NCBI GenBank assembly: GCA_900757655.1
Contig: CAAEOT010000031.1
Coordinates: forward strand, 1-25,105
Source: an uncultured Oscillospiraceae bacterium
Lineage (GTDB): Bacteria; Bacillota; Clostridia; Oscillospirales; Oscillospiraceae
Length of the DNA: 25,105 bases
Direction: 5' to 3'
A model generated the notes under the pieces. It saw only the letters and a program-made list of their open reading frames with translations, had not been told where the DNA came from and did no database searches. Below, one piece after another: positions 1-7,569 of the stretch (the stretch's first letter is position 1; every line of letters starts with the position of its first letter). A program made the position numbers and the translations under genes.

Positions 1-930
1 AAGAAACAGGGTACAAGAAACGAGATGCACGTGGTTGAGCAGTCGGAGTTCCCGGTTTATGAAGGACAGCACGAAGCTATCATTTCCGAAGAAGATTGGT
101 ATCTGGCACAGGAAAAGCGCAAGATCAATTCCTTTAAGCGGGAAAAGGTCAATAATCCAGACCACGCACACATCCTGTCCGGTATCTTGAAATGCCCATG
201 CTGCGGCAAGAGTATGTACGGCAATATCGCCAAGGCGCACAGTAAGGATAAGAAAACCCGGTATTATTACTACTGCAAAAATACGGTTACACCTACCGGG
301 CATGAGTGCAGCTTCCGTCTGAATATTGAGCAGACGGAAATCAACAAATTTGTGGCGAAGGTTATCTCCGCTATGGTCAATAATCCACGGTTTGTAGAAG
401 CGATTCAGGCGAAAATCGGAACAGCAGTTGATACAGAAGATATGGAACGGCAGATTGCTGTCCTACAAGGGCGGCTAAAGCAAGCCTTTGGAACGAAAAG
501 CCGCTTGGAGCGTCAGATGGATACCTTGGACCTCAATGATGCCCACTATGACAGAAAGATTTTGGACTTGCAGCGCCGCTATGATGAGCAGTATGATATC
601 ATAGAGGAAATTGAAGTTCAGATTGCCGAACTGCAAGGACAGATACGCAGCATCCAGCAGGAGAAAATCTCTGGCGATAACATTTATCGGCTCTTACTGG
701 CATTTGATGAAGTCTACCATTCCGCAACAGAAGCGGAGCAGAAAGAGTTTATGAAAGCCTTTATTGAGCGAATTGAGATGTTCCCGGAAAAGAGAAAAGA
801 CGGTAGTTGGATAAAGAAGATCGTATTCAATTTTCCTGTGCCTGTTGATGGTGAGGAAGTGAAAGAACTTCCCTTGGAAACTGAAACAACTGTTGAGACG
901 GTGGCTCTGCTGAATAAACTATCTGAATAA
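1..930 (+). CDS. Large serine recombinase, C-terminal part (5' end outside window)
   Basis: The reading frame is open from base 1, so this is the 3' portion of a longer gene; the ATG at 25 is internal. The visible 309 residues contain the end of the Recombinase domain (the EGQHEAIISEEDW segment typical of large serine recombinases). A zinc beta-ribbon follows, with CPCC near residue 65 and further Cys near 92 and 103. A long coiled coil runs from about residue 140 to 225 and includes a glutamine-rich heptad stretch. The N-terminal resolvase domain with the catalytic serine is not in the window. The family cuts and rejoins attP/attB sites through a 5'-phosphoserine link to integrate or excise mobile elements. 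Its stop lies 12 bases before the next ATG, so the nuclease downstream is probably co-transcribed. The family call is firm; the element type (ICE, IME or prophage) is unknown. Confidence 0.93.
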   Translation, partial: KKQGTRNEMHVVEQSEFPVYEGQHEAIISEEDWYLAQEKRKINSFKREKVNNPDHAHILSGILKCPCCGKSMYGNIAKAHSKDKKTRYYYYCKNTVTPTGHECSFRLNIEQTEINKFVAKVISAMVNNPRFVEAIQAKIGTAVDTEDMERQIAVLQGRLKQAFGTKSRLERQMDTLDLNDAHYDRKILDLQRRYDEQYDIIEEIEVQIAELQGQIRSIQQEKISGDNIYRLLLAFDEVYHSATEAEQKEFMKAFIERIEMFPEKRKDGSWIKKIVFNFPVPVDGEEVKELPLETETTVETVALLNKLSE

Positions 931-942
931 GGCGGTGAAAAA

Positions 943-1845
943 ATGTCATTACCGAAGTACAGCGAACTCTATCTGCCCTTTTTGACAACGATTCAAGATG
1001 GCGCTGTCTACTCTGTGAAAGAAGTCAGGGATCGTCTGGCATCCAGCCTTCACCTGTCGGAGGATGATCTGTCGCAATTGATTTCCAGCAATCGTCAGTC
1101 CGTATGGGCTTCAAGATTTGGCTGGGCAAATACATACTTGAAGAAAGCCGGACTCGTGATCGCGCCGAAAGCCGGTCATTGCCAGATAACCGATGAAGGG
1201 AAGCGTCTTCTTAACAGCGGTGTTGATATTACGAATCATTATCTTGCGGAGCATTATCCCGACTTTGCAGCGTTTCGGAAAGGAAAAAAGGTTGACATCG
1301 CTCCTTCTGGACCGCCGGAAATTGATCTCTCGGACACCCCAACGGAAACTTTTGAGCGCGTCTATTCGATCATCAACGAGCAGCTGGCGGATGAGTTACT
1401 CACCGCCATTATAGGTCAAACGCCATCATTCTTTGAAACGCTTGTTGTGGATTTGATGAAAGCCATGGGATATGGTGACGGCTTCGTTACAAAGGCAACC
1501 GGTGACGGCGGGGTTGACGGCATTATTCATGAAGATAAACTCGGATTCAACTTGATCTACATTCAAGCGAAGCGCTGGAACAAGGATTCAGTGATCGGAA
1601 AGCCGGAAATCCAGAAATTCGCCGGTGCCATGATGGGTCCTCCAAAAGTGGAGAAAGGGCTGTTCATAACGACCGCAAAGTTTTCGCAAGGTGCAATGGA
1701 TTTTGCAAAAGCGCAGCATATCATTCTTGTCGATGGCGAAAAATTGACGGAACTCATGATTGAATACAATTTGGGCGTATCCGCGCAAAAAACATATCAA
1801 ATCAAGCGGATCGACAGCGATTATTTTTCGAATGACTCGCAGTGA
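943..1845 (+). CDS. Mrr-family restriction endonuclease
   Basis: This 300-residue protein has the two-part Mrr layout. An N-terminal winged-helix Mrr_N region (residues about 5-95) begins LPKYSELYLPFL. A linker leads to the Mrr catalytic domain (about 155-275). The PD-(D/E)xK-type core is visible as E165, D192 in GDGGVDG and the Q208-A209-K210 motif, followed by FITT and LVDGEKL strands. Mrr enzymes cut DNA carrying foreign modifications, commonly methylated DNA, so the likely role is type IV restriction. A GGCGGTG ribosome site lies in the 12-base gap after the recombinase stop, which points to one transcript. No methyltransferase gene is present, as fits a modification-dependent enzyme. It appears to be defence cargo at the edge of the element. 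The substrate modification cannot be read from sequence. Confidence 0.9.
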   Translation: MSLPKYSELYLPFLTTIQDGAVYSVKEVRDRLASSLHLSEDDLSQLISSNRQSVWASRFGWANTYLKKAGLVIAPKAGHCQITDEGKRLLNSGVDITNHYLAEHYPDFAAFRKGKKVDIAPSGPPEIDLSDTPTETFERVYSIINEQLADELLTAIIGQTPSFFETLVVDLMKAMGYGDGFVTKATGDGGVDGIIHEDKLGFNLIYIQAKRWNKDSVIGKPEIQKFAGAMMGPPKVEKGLFITTAKFSQGAMDFAKAQHIILVDGEKLTELMIEYNLGVSAQKTYQIKRIDSDYFSNDSQ

Positions 1846-1862
1846 TCTGCATAGCGCACGAT

Positions 1863-1881
1863 CAAAAACAAGCTGTTTTTG
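1863..1881. terminator. Weak AT-rich hairpin after the nuclease gene
   Basis: An 8-base perfect inverted repeat (CAAAAACA, loop AGC, TGTTTTTG) starts 18 bases after the nuclease stop. The T-run lies inside the stem, and A+T pairing makes it weak. It could end the recombinase-nuclease transcript, but this is uncertain. Confidence 0.3.
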
Positions 1882-1892
1882 CAAAACTCCTC

Positions 1893-1921
1893 TTGCAATG
1901 CACCAGATGTTGTGATATAGT
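1893..1921 (+). promoter_or_regulatory. Sigma-70-type promoter of secG
   Basis: TTGCAA at 1893-1898 and TATAGT at 1916-1921 are separated by 17 bases. They lie 48 bases before the preferred secG start. Six of the twelve positions plus perfect spacing and the right location support it. Confidence 0.6.
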
Positions 1922-1969
1922 AACTCCGTTATATTAGATGATTTTCCCTATCATGAAAGGATGAATACC

Positions 1970-2221
1970 ATGACTACTTTGGAACTGATTCTGACGATTA
2001 TCCAGCTGATTTCCGGTCTCGCCGTGACCGTGATCGTGCTGATGCAGTCCGGCAAGAGCGCCGGCCTGTCCGGCGCCATTGCCGGCGGTGCGGAAACGTT
2101 CCTTTCCAAAGGCAAAGCCAAGACGCTCGATGCCAAGCTTGCCAAGGCGACGAAATGGTTCGGCCTCGTCTTTGTCATCCTGACGCTGGTGCTGACCGTC
2201 CTGATGCACAAGGGCGCGTAA
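1970..2221 (+). CDS. secG: Preprotein translocase subunit SecG
   Basis: This 83-residue protein has two hydrophobic segments (about residues 4-24 and 62-79). They flank a glycine-rich loop (SGKSAGLSGAIAGG, then AETFL), the typical SecG pattern. SecG is a small auxiliary membrane subunit of the SecYEG protein-conducting channel and aids SecA-driven export. The ATG at 1970 is preferred over the in-frame ATG at 1961, because the GAAAGG ribosome site (1955-1960) abuts the earlier codon but has proper spacing to the later one. The gene is monocistronic, with its own promoter and a strong terminator. It is the first clearly chromosomal gene after the integrated element. Confidence 0.93.
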   Translation: MTTLELILTIIQLISGLAVTVIVLMQSGKSAGLSGAIAGGAETFLSKGKAKTLDAKLAKATKWFGLVFVILTLVLTVLMHKGA

Positions 2222-2237
2222 TTTCCGGCGCAGCTGT

Positions 2238-2280
2238 AGAAAAGCGCATCCCCCGGAAATACCGGGGGATGCGCTTTTCT
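2238..2280. terminator. Bidirectional terminator between secG and the UPF0340 gene
   Basis: A perfect 19-base stem (2238-2256 with 2262-2280) closes a 5-base loop. An A-run on the left arm and a T-run on the right arm let it act on both strands. It lies between two convergent genes. Confidence 0.92.
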
Positions 2281-2287
2281 CATGTCC

Positions 2288-2830
2288 TTAGTCCGGGTAC
2301 TCTGCGCGGCTGCCGCCAATGAGCTTCGGACGTGTGCGGGCAGCATTGACCGGTGCCTCCCCGATCGTCTTGACCGACAGGCGTAGCGGCACGGCCACAT
2401 GCTTGAGGTGCATGCCAATCATCGTGTTGCCGATGTCGAGACCGGCGTCGGCCTTCACGAACTCGACCGCGACCGGGTCATCCATCGCCTCATAGACCGC
2501 CGTGGCGAACGAGCCGCCGGCCTTTGGCCGCGGGCGGACGCAGACGATCTCGTATCCGAACCGCTCCGCGTCAGCGCGCTCCATGATCAGGGCACGGTTG
2601 AGGTGCTCACAGCACTGGGCTTCCAGGCAGAGGCCGCGTGCTTTCAGGATCGGCATGATCTCATCGACTACGGCTTTTGCCGCTTCGGGTGTCGAACCCT
2701 TGCCGATCTTCTGCCCCATGATCTCGCTCGAGGAGCAGCCGATCACGACCTGCTGGCCGGGCTTGAGCGCGGCAACATCCAGCAGTTCAAGCAGGACTGT
2801 GCGGGCGGATTTACGGATCTCTTCATACAT
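2288..2830 (-). CDS. UPF0340 / TIGR01440 family protein (YwlG-like)
   Basis: This 180-residue protein matches the full length and conserved blocks of the YwlG (DUF436) family. These are GCSSSEIMGQKIGKGS near residues 31-46, CCEHLNRALI near 93-102, a conserved KAGG near 123, and the DAGLDIGNTMIGMHL block near 148-162. The family is widespread in Bacillota and has no established biochemical function. The invariant Cys-Cys-Glu-His and Gly-rich blocks suggest an enzyme, but this is inference. It is transcribed alone from a promoter facing away from the DUF3048 lipoprotein gene and ends in the hairpin shared with secG. Its ribosome site is a modest TGGAGATGA. Confidence 0.88.
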   Translation of the reverse strand: MYEEIRKSARTVLLELLDVAALKPGQQVVIGCSSSEIMGQKIGKGSTPEAAKAVVDEIMPILKARGLCLEAQCCEHLNRALIMERADAERFGYEIVCVRPRPKAGGSFATAVYEAMDDPVAVEFVKADAGLDIGNTMIGMHLKHVAVPLRLSVKTIGEAPVNAARTRPKLIGGSRAEYPD

Positions 2831-2871
2831 GAATGGTCATCTCCAGACAGTTATTAAAAATTCTTATTTCC

Positions 2872-2900
2872 ATTGTAGCACGGCTCGGTGCATTTGACAA
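2872..2900 (-). promoter_or_regulatory. Promoter of the UPF0340 gene
   Basis: On the minus strand TTGTCA (2900-2895) and TACAAT (2877-2872) are separated by exactly 17 bases. They lie 42 bases upstream of the ATG. The -35 box overlaps the -35 box of the opposite promoter by five bases. Confidence 0.75.
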
Positions 2901-2922
2901 TCCTCTGCAAGGCGTGTATCAT
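2894..2922 (+). promoter_or_regulatory. Promoter of the DUF3048 lipoprotein gene
   Basis: A consensus TTGACA at 2894-2899 and TATCAT at 2917-2922 are separated by 17 bases. They lie 37 bases before the TTG start codon. The -35 box is shared with the divergent promoter. Confidence 0.75.
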
Positions 2923-2958
2923 GAGCGTTGACCAAATCATAACAGGAGGATTGCTGTT

Positions 2959-3990
2959 TTGAAACGCTTCTTTGCTTGTCTTCTCGCTGCGGCGCTGCTC
3001 GTCTGCTCCGGTTGCGGCATCAAATCCGAAAAACCGTCGACCAACGGCGCTGCCGGGAAAACGGAGAACTACTACGCCCCGCTGACCGGTGAGCCGCTGA
3101 GCACCAAGCCGGAAAATACCCGGCCGTTTGCCGTCATGATCAACAACATCGTCTACGCGCAGCCGCAGGTTGGCATCAGCAACGCGGACATCATCTACGA
3201 GATTCCGGCCGAGGGCGGCATCACGCGCATGATGGCCATTTTCAGCCACCTGTATGACGTGGAGTCTGTCGGCAGCATCCGCAGCCTGCGCCCGTATTAC
3301 CTGAGCGTGGCCCTGTCGTATGACGCCATCGTCATCCACGCCGGCGGCAGCGAGCAGGCCTACAGCGATGTCAGGACCTACAACGCTGACCATCTCGACG
3401 GCGTGCGCGACGGCAACACCAGCTCCATGTTCTACCGCGACGCCAGCCGCGGTCAGCACGGCTCGGAGCACACGCTGTTCTTCCACGGCGCGAATGTGGA
3501 GGCCCTTGTGGATCAGTACAAGTTCCGCACCGAGCACGAGAGCAGCTACAAGACCGGCCTGAACTTTGCCGACAACGCTGTCCAGCAGTGCACCGGCGGC
3601 GCGGCCGCGAACGTGCAGGTGACGTTCAACACATCCAAGAGCACGTCCTTTGCCTACCACGCCGACAGCGGCAAGTACACGGCTGTGCAGTATAAGGCCG
3701 AGTATAAGGACGGCGCGACCGGCGAAGCGGTTCCGTTTACCAACCTACTCATCCTCTCGGCCGATATGAAGACGGTGGACAGCTACGGCCGCCTGGCTGT
3801 CGACCTCATCGGCAGCGGCACCGGCTACTTTGTGACCGGCGGCGAGTACGTGCCGATCAAGTGGTCCCGCAGCGACATCAACAGCTGCTTTACTTACACG
3901 CTCGAGGACGGCACGGCGCTGAACCTCTCGCGCGGCACGACCTATGTTGGCGTGATCCCAACAAACGGCGGCAGCGCAAACTTCAGCTGA
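2959..3990 (+). CDS. DUF3048 domain-containing lipoprotein
   Basis: This 343-residue protein starts with a lipoprotein signal: MKR, a hydrophobic stretch, then the lipobox LVCSGC, with the lipidated Cys near residue 19. The mature part starts with the DUF3048 pattern: PLTGEPL, then RPFAVMINN, followed by ADIIYEIPAEGGITRMMAIF and SVGSIRSLRPYY. It continues with the HSEHT-like GSEHTLFF block and a C-terminal DUF3048_C region. Members such as Bacillus YerB are extracytoplasmic lipoproteins of undefined function. The start is TTG at 2959, chosen because AGGAGGA (2944-2950) lies 8 bases upstream and the signal peptide begins exactly there. It forms a single-gene unit with its own promoter and a strong terminator. 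Length is normal for the family. Confidence 0.9.
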   Translation: MKRFFACLLAAALLVCSGCGIKSEKPSTNGAAGKTENYYAPLTGEPLSTKPENTRPFAVMINNIVYAQPQVGISNADIIYEIPAEGGITRMMAIFSHLYDVESVGSIRSLRPYYLSVALSYDAIVIHAGGSEQAYSDVRTYNADHLDGVRDGNTSSMFYRDASRGQHGSEHTLFFHGANVEALVDQYKFRTEHESSYKTGLNFADNAVQQCTGGAAANVQVTFNTSKSTSFAYHADSGKYTAVQYKAEYKDGATGEAVPFTNLLILSADMKTVDSYGRLAVDLIGSGTGYFVTGGEYVPIKWSRSDINSCFTYTLEDGTALNLSRGTTYVGVIPTNGGSANFS

Positions 3991-4012
3991 GGACAAAATC
4001 AAACTATTTTGC

Positions 4013-4056
4013 AGCACTATGTGCGTGGGAAACCGCGCACATAGTGCTTTTTCTTT
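4013..4056 (+). terminator. Terminator of the DUF3048 lipoprotein gene
   Basis: A 13-base perfect stem (4013-4025 with 4036-4048) is extended by three more pairs, one of them G-T. It is capped by a GAAA tetraloop and followed by a TTTTCTTTC tract. It starts 22 bases after the stop codon. Confidence 0.92.
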
Positions 4057-4066
4057 CGCAGCGTGG

Positions 4067-4096
4067 TTGCCTGTTTCCTAAAACATTTGCTATAAT
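4067..4096 (+). promoter_or_regulatory. Promoter of the MalY/PatB aminotransferase gene
   Basis: TTGCCT at 4067-4072 and a perfect TATAAT at 4091-4096 are separated by 18 bases. They lie just after the preceding terminator and 48 bases before the ATG. Confidence 0.7.
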
Positions 4097-4144
4097 AGCT
4101 GTACAGCCGGATATGACTGCAAGTGCACAGAAAGGAAGATCGCT

Positions 4145-5365
4145 ATGACCTACAATTTTGATGAGATCATTGATCGCCGCCATACCAATGCGCTGAACAC
4201 GGATGGTTTTCGCGGCTATATTTTTCATGCCGGACCGGAAAAGGTGTTTGCCTTCAAGGATGAAGAATTTGTACGCATGTGGGTTGCCGACATGGAATTT
4301 GGCGTGGCACCGGAGATTCTCGATGCTCTGCGTGCGAGAATCGACCGCCGCATCTTCGGCTATACCGGCCTGTATGACGATGAATACTATCACACCTTCT
4401 CCAAATGGTGCAAGGATCATTATGACTGGGGCTTTCCCAAAGAGCAGCTGTGCGTCTCGCCGGGCATCATTCCCGCGCTGTACCAGCTGACGGAAACGCT
4501 TTGCGGCCCGGACGAAAAGGTGCTGCTCAACACACCTGCCTACGGCTATTTTCTCCATGCGGCGGAGTACGCCGGCGTGGACGTGCTGACTTCCCCGCTG
4601 CATAAAAAGGCGGATGGCACGTTTGAAGTGGATTACGAGGACTTCGAGCGCAAGTGCGCCGATCCGGCGTGCAAGCTGGTATTCTGGTGCAATCCGCACA
4701 ATCCCACCGGCCGTATGTGGACGGAGGACGAGCTGCGCCGGGTTGCTGCGATCATCGAAAAATATAACCTCTGGGTGGTGTCCGACGAGATCCACTGCGA
4801 CCTGATCCGCTGCGGCCGCCGCCACATCCCGATGGCCAAGGTCATGGACAGCTACCCGAAGCTCATTACCTGCATGGCTCCCACCAAGACCTTTAATATG
4901 GCGGGTTTGGCGTTTTCCAACATCATCATCCGCGATCCTGCGCTGCGGGCGCACTTTCAGGAGCGTGACAAGCTGTTCGGCATGGTCAATCCAATGTCGC
5001 TGACGGCGGCGCAGGCGGCCTATGCGCACGGCGGCGCGTGGCACGAGGCGCTCAAGCAATACCTCGACGAAAACTTCGCGTTTGTCAAGGCGTTTCTGGC
5101 CCGGGAGCTGCCGGAGGCGGTCATGTACATTCCGGAGGCAACATATCTGGCGTGGGTCGATCTGTCGCGCTGTCTGCCGGATGTGGAGGACCTGCCGGAC
5201 TTCTTCGCCAACAAGGCGGGCGTGCTGCTCGAGGGCGGGGATTCCCTCTTTGTTGGCAACGCGAAAGGGTATGTGCGCCTGAATCTTGCCATGCCGCGCG
5301 CGATCATTCAGACCGGTCTGGAGCGGATGCGCGATGCGATCCGCAACGAGCGGGCAGATCATTAA
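4145..5365 (+). CDS. MalY/PatB family PLP-dependent aminotransferase (probable cystathionine beta-lyase)
   Basis: This 406-residue fold-type I PLP enzyme shows the MalY/PatB landmarks. N-terminal FDEIIDRRHTNALNTDG leads to MWVADMEF (residues about 45-52), then a YTGLYD motif near 73-78. It also has NPHNPTGR (183-190), SDEIH (213-217) and the Schiff-base lysine K248 in APTKTFNMAGL. Family members cleave cystathionine or cysteine C-S bonds, giving homocysteine or sulfide, pyruvate and ammonia. MalY also acts as a regulator in enteric bacteria, which is not implied here. A GAAAGGAAG ribosome site lies at proper distance. No sulfur-amino-acid genes are adjacent, so the physiological substrate is open: cystathionine beta-lyase, cysteine desulfhydrase or an aminotransferase role are all possible. 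Length is normal. Confidence 0.9.
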   Translation: MTYNFDEIIDRRHTNALNTDGFRGYIFHAGPEKVFAFKDEEFVRMWVADMEFGVAPEILDALRARIDRRIFGYTGLYDDEYYHTFSKWCKDHYDWGFPKEQLCVSPGIIPALYQLTETLCGPDEKVLLNTPAYGYFLHAAEYAGVDVLTSPLHKKADGTFEVDYEDFERKCADPACKLVFWCNPHNPTGRMWTEDELRRVAAIIEKYNLWVVSDEIHCDLIRCGRRHIPMAKVMDSYPKLITCMAPTKTFNMAGLAFSNIIIRDPALRAHFQERDKLFGMVNPMSLTAAQAAYAHGGAWHEALKQYLDENFAFVKAFLARELPEAVMYIPEATYLAWVDLSRCLPDVEDLPDFFANKAGVLLEGGDSLFVGNAKGYVRLNLAMPRAIIQTGLERMRDAIRNERADH

Positions 5366-5378
5366 AAAGTGATAGCAA

Positions 5379-5410
5379 AAGCCCGATATGGCAATGGCCA
5401 TATCGGGCTT
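5379..5410. terminator. Bidirectional terminator between convergent genes
   Basis: A 14-base perfect stem (5379-5392 with 5397-5410) closes an AATG loop. A-rich sequence precedes it and T-rich sequence follows it, so it can serve the aminotransferase on the plus strand and the ArsC-like gene on the minus strand. Confidence 0.85.
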
Positions 5411-5419
5411 CTTCGTATT

Positions 5420-5752
5420 TTATTCCCACGTCTTCCATACATCCGGGCAGTAGCCAACCGTGGCCTGTCTGCCGTTGCGGACGATGGGTGTCTGCAGCAG
5501 GGACGGATCCTCGAGCAGACGCTCGATCTTGTCCTGCTCATAGGCCAGGTGCTGCACAAGCGCGTAGTCCGCCGCCTTGGGGTTGAGCATGGCGTCAAGC
5601 CCGACGGCGTTTTTCACGCTCGTCAGCTCGCCACGGCTCATACCGTAACGCAGCAGGTCGATGGCCTGATACGGGATGCGGCGTTCCTTAAAATAGCGCT
5701 CGGCCTTTTTCGTATCAAAGCATTTGGATTTGCCCCAGATCTGAATCTTCAT
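5420..5752 (-). CDS. ArsC/Spx-family thioredoxin-fold protein
   Basis: This 110-residue protein has the ArsC-family layout: a beta strand and loop with Cys11 (WGKSKCFDTKKAERYF), the ERRIPYQAIDLL segment and the LLQTPIVRNGR motif. The family includes arsenate reductases and the Spx/MgsR regulators. Only one Cys is present in the active loop (C11-F-D-T14), so a Spx-type CxxC redox switch is absent. A second cysteine lies at residue 102, near the C-terminus. No ars operon genes (arsR, arsB) lie nearby, so an arsenate role is not supported by context. A CAGGGGAG ribosome site precedes the ATG. The stop lies just before the hairpin shared with the aminotransferase gene. The next leftward gene upstream (RNase J) ends 15 bases from its start, so it is probably the last cistron of that unit. 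Confidence 0.82.
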   Translation of the reverse strand: MKIQIWGKSKCFDTKKAERYFKERRIPYQAIDLLRYGMSRGELTSVKNAVGLDAMLNPKAADYALVQHLAYEQDKIERLLEDPSLLQTPIVRNGRQATVGYCPDVWKTWE

Positions 5753-5767
5753 GGTGCGCTCCCCTGC

Positions 5768-7426
5768 TCAGACTTCGATGATCACGGGCAGCACCATGGG
5801 GCTGCGGCGCGTGGTCTTATACAGATAACCGCTGATGTTCGACTTCACGCGGCCCTTGATGGTCGCCCAATCGTGCTGTTTCTGCCGCTCACAGCTGGCA
5901 ATGCTCTCGTTGACGACGCGCTTGAGTTCGCCCATGAGTGCCTCCGCCTCTTTGACATATACAAAGCCGCGGGTGATGATCTCGGGATCAGCGACCGGCT
6001 TACCGTTTTCGGACGAGAGCGTGATGATGGCCATGACGATGCCGTCCTCGGCCAGATGGCGGCGGTCGCGCAGCACGGCGCTGCCGACATCGCCAATACC
6101 GGTGCCGTCAATATACACATCGCCCGCTGGGACATTGCTCGTCGCGCGCATACTGCGCTTGGTGATCTCGATCACTTCGCCGTTTTTGGCCACGAGCACA
6201 TTCTTTGGCTCCACACCCATGAGCTTGCCGATCTCGGCGTGCTTGCACAGCATGCGGTACTCACCGTGCACAGGGATGAAGTAGTGCGGCTTTGTCAGCG
6301 CGAGCATCATCTTCAGTTCCTCCTGACACGCATGGCCGGAGACGTGCAGCGGTGTGTTGCGGTCGTAGATGACCTCTGCGCCTTTCTGGAACAGCTCGTC
6401 AATTACGCGGCTGATCGTGATCTCGTTGCCGGGAATGGCCGAAGCAGAGATGATAATGCGGTCACCGGCGTCGATTGTGACCTGCTTGTGCTCCGAAAAT
6501 GCCATGCGATGCAGTGCGGACATGGGCTCGCCCTGACTGCCTGTGCAGACAATGACGGTCTTGCTGCGCGGCAGACTGCCGATCTGTGACATGTCCATCA
6601 TGACGCCGTCCGGGATGTCCACATAGCCGAGCTCGGTCGCCACGCGCATAACATTTTCCATGCTGCGGCCGGTAATGCCGACCTTGCGCTTATACTTCGC
6701 TGCTACATTGATGATCTGTTGCAGACGATGGACGTTGGACGCGAACGTCGTGACGATGATACGTTTATTGCAGTCCTTAAATAATTCGTCAAAGCAGTCG
6801 ATCACGCGCGCCTCCGAGGCGCAATAGCCCGGACGCTCCACATTCGTGGAGTCCGACAGCAGCGCGAGCACGCCCTCGTTGCCGAGCTGGCCGAGGCGCG
6901 GCAGATCGATCATACCGCCCTGGATGGGCGTAAGGTCGATCTTGAAGTCGCCCGTGTGGATGACGGTGCCGATCGGCGTTTTGATCGCCAGCGCAACGGA
7001 ATCGGCGATGCTGTGGTTCGTGTGGATAAATTCGATCTCGAAGCAGCCGAGTTTGAACTTATCTCCCGGCTTTTTCGTAAAGATCTGCGTGTGATAAAGC
7101 AGGTCATGCTCTTCCAGCTTGAGCTCAATGATCGCTGCCGTCAAGGGGGTGGCATAGATCGGCATATCCAGCTGCTTGAGCACGTATGGGATCGCACCGA
7201 TGTGATCCTCATGCCCGTGTGTGATGACCATGCCGCGGATGCGGTTTTTGTTTGCTTTCAGATAGCTGATGTCCGGGATGACCATGTCGACGCCGTAGAG
7301 GTCCTGATCCGGAAAGCCCATGCCGCAGTCGACAAGGAACATGTCCTTGCCATACTCATAGACGGTGAGATTCTTACCGATCTCACCGAGCCCGCCGAGC
7401 GGGATGATTTTCAATTTGGATGCCAT
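5768..7426 (-). CDS. rnj: Ribonuclease J
   Basis: This 552-residue metallo-beta-lactamase/beta-CASP nuclease has the RNase J signatures. N-terminal KIIPLGGLGEIGKN leads to DCGMGFPD (residues 33-40) and the metal-binding HGHEDH (70-75). The beta-CASP domain follows, with a late HVSGHACQEEL and PVHGEYRML motif. Length matches the usual ~555. RNase J has 5'-3' exonuclease and endonuclease activity and takes part in mRNA decay and rRNA maturation in Bacillota. The ATG at 7426 is chosen because AAAGGAG lies 6 bases upstream and the conserved N-terminus starts there; a longer open frame upstream has no ribosome site or family match. It lies 143 bases after recR on the same strand and is likely expressed with rpe-recR, perhaps with its own weak promoter. 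Confidence 0.95.
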   Translation of the reverse strand: MASKLKIIPLGGLGEIGKNLTVYEYGKDMFLVDCGMGFPDQDLYGVDMVIPDISYLKANKNRIRGMVITHGHEDHIGAIPYVLKQLDMPIYATPLTAAIIELKLEEHDLLYHTQIFTKKPGDKFKLGCFEIEFIHTNHSIADSVALAIKTPIGTVIHTGDFKIDLTPIQGGMIDLPRLGQLGNEGVLALLSDSTNVERPGYCASEARVIDCFDELFKDCNKRIIVTTFASNVHRLQQIINVAAKYKRKVGITGRSMENVMRVATELGYVDIPDGVMMDMSQIGSLPRSKTVIVCTGSQGEPMSALHRMAFSEHKQVTIDAGDRIIISASAIPGNEITISRVIDELFQKGAEVIYDRNTPLHVSGHACQEELKMMLALTKPHYFIPVHGEYRMLCKHAEIGKLMGVEPKNVLVAKNGEVIEITKRSMRATSNVPAGDVYIDGTGIGDVGSAVLRDRRHLAEDGIVMAIITLSSENGKPVADPEIITRGFVYVKEAEALMGELKRVVNESIASCERQKQHDWATIKGRVKSNISGYLYKTTRRSPMVLPVIIEV

Positions 7427-7535
7427 TCGTAACTCCTTTGCGTTCGCTTTCGGGCAGACTTCTCCCCCGGAAGCTGGTTGATGTGATGTTTCGAAAAATA
7501 TGTACGAAATGCGTTGCCTGCGGCAGCGGATGACC

Positions 7536-7564
7536 AGAGTATCCCCAGAAATCCGTACCGTCAA
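7536..7564 (-). promoter_or_regulatory. Possible weak promoter for RNase J
   Basis: On the minus strand TTGACG (7564-7559) is followed after 17 bases by TACTCT (7541-7536). The -35 box is good and the -10 box is poor. It lies just after the recR stop, in the 143-base gap before the RNase J gene. Confidence 0.3.
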
Positions 7565-7569
7565 ACCTG

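Larger units (their letters stand above)
1..1890. mobile_element. Edge of an integrated element: serine recombinase plus restriction endonuclease
   Basis: Two tightly linked rightward genes, a large serine recombinase and an Mrr-type nuclease, sit beside the housekeeping gene secG. By eye this stretch is richer in A+T than everything to its right. Large serine recombinases integrate phages, ICEs and IMEs and usually lie at one end of their element. The left part is outside the window. The right boundary is inferred to fall between the nuclease stop (1845) and the secG promoter (1893). No attachment site could be identified: these enzymes need only a very short common core, so no long direct repeat is expected. 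Confidence 0.55.

Noticed and set aside
1846..1960. Attachment site direct repeat at the element edge
   Set aside because: The other element end is outside the window and no repeat pair can be compared, so no site can be claimed.
4004..5401. 465-codon minus-strand open frame opposite the aminotransferase gene
   Set aside because: It is a mirror of a well-supported coding gene and runs through two terminator hairpins.
7427..7569. Possible small gene or structured RNA in the recR-rnj gap
   Set aside because: No ribosome site with a credible short frame and no strong hairpin were found; only a weak promoter-like pair.
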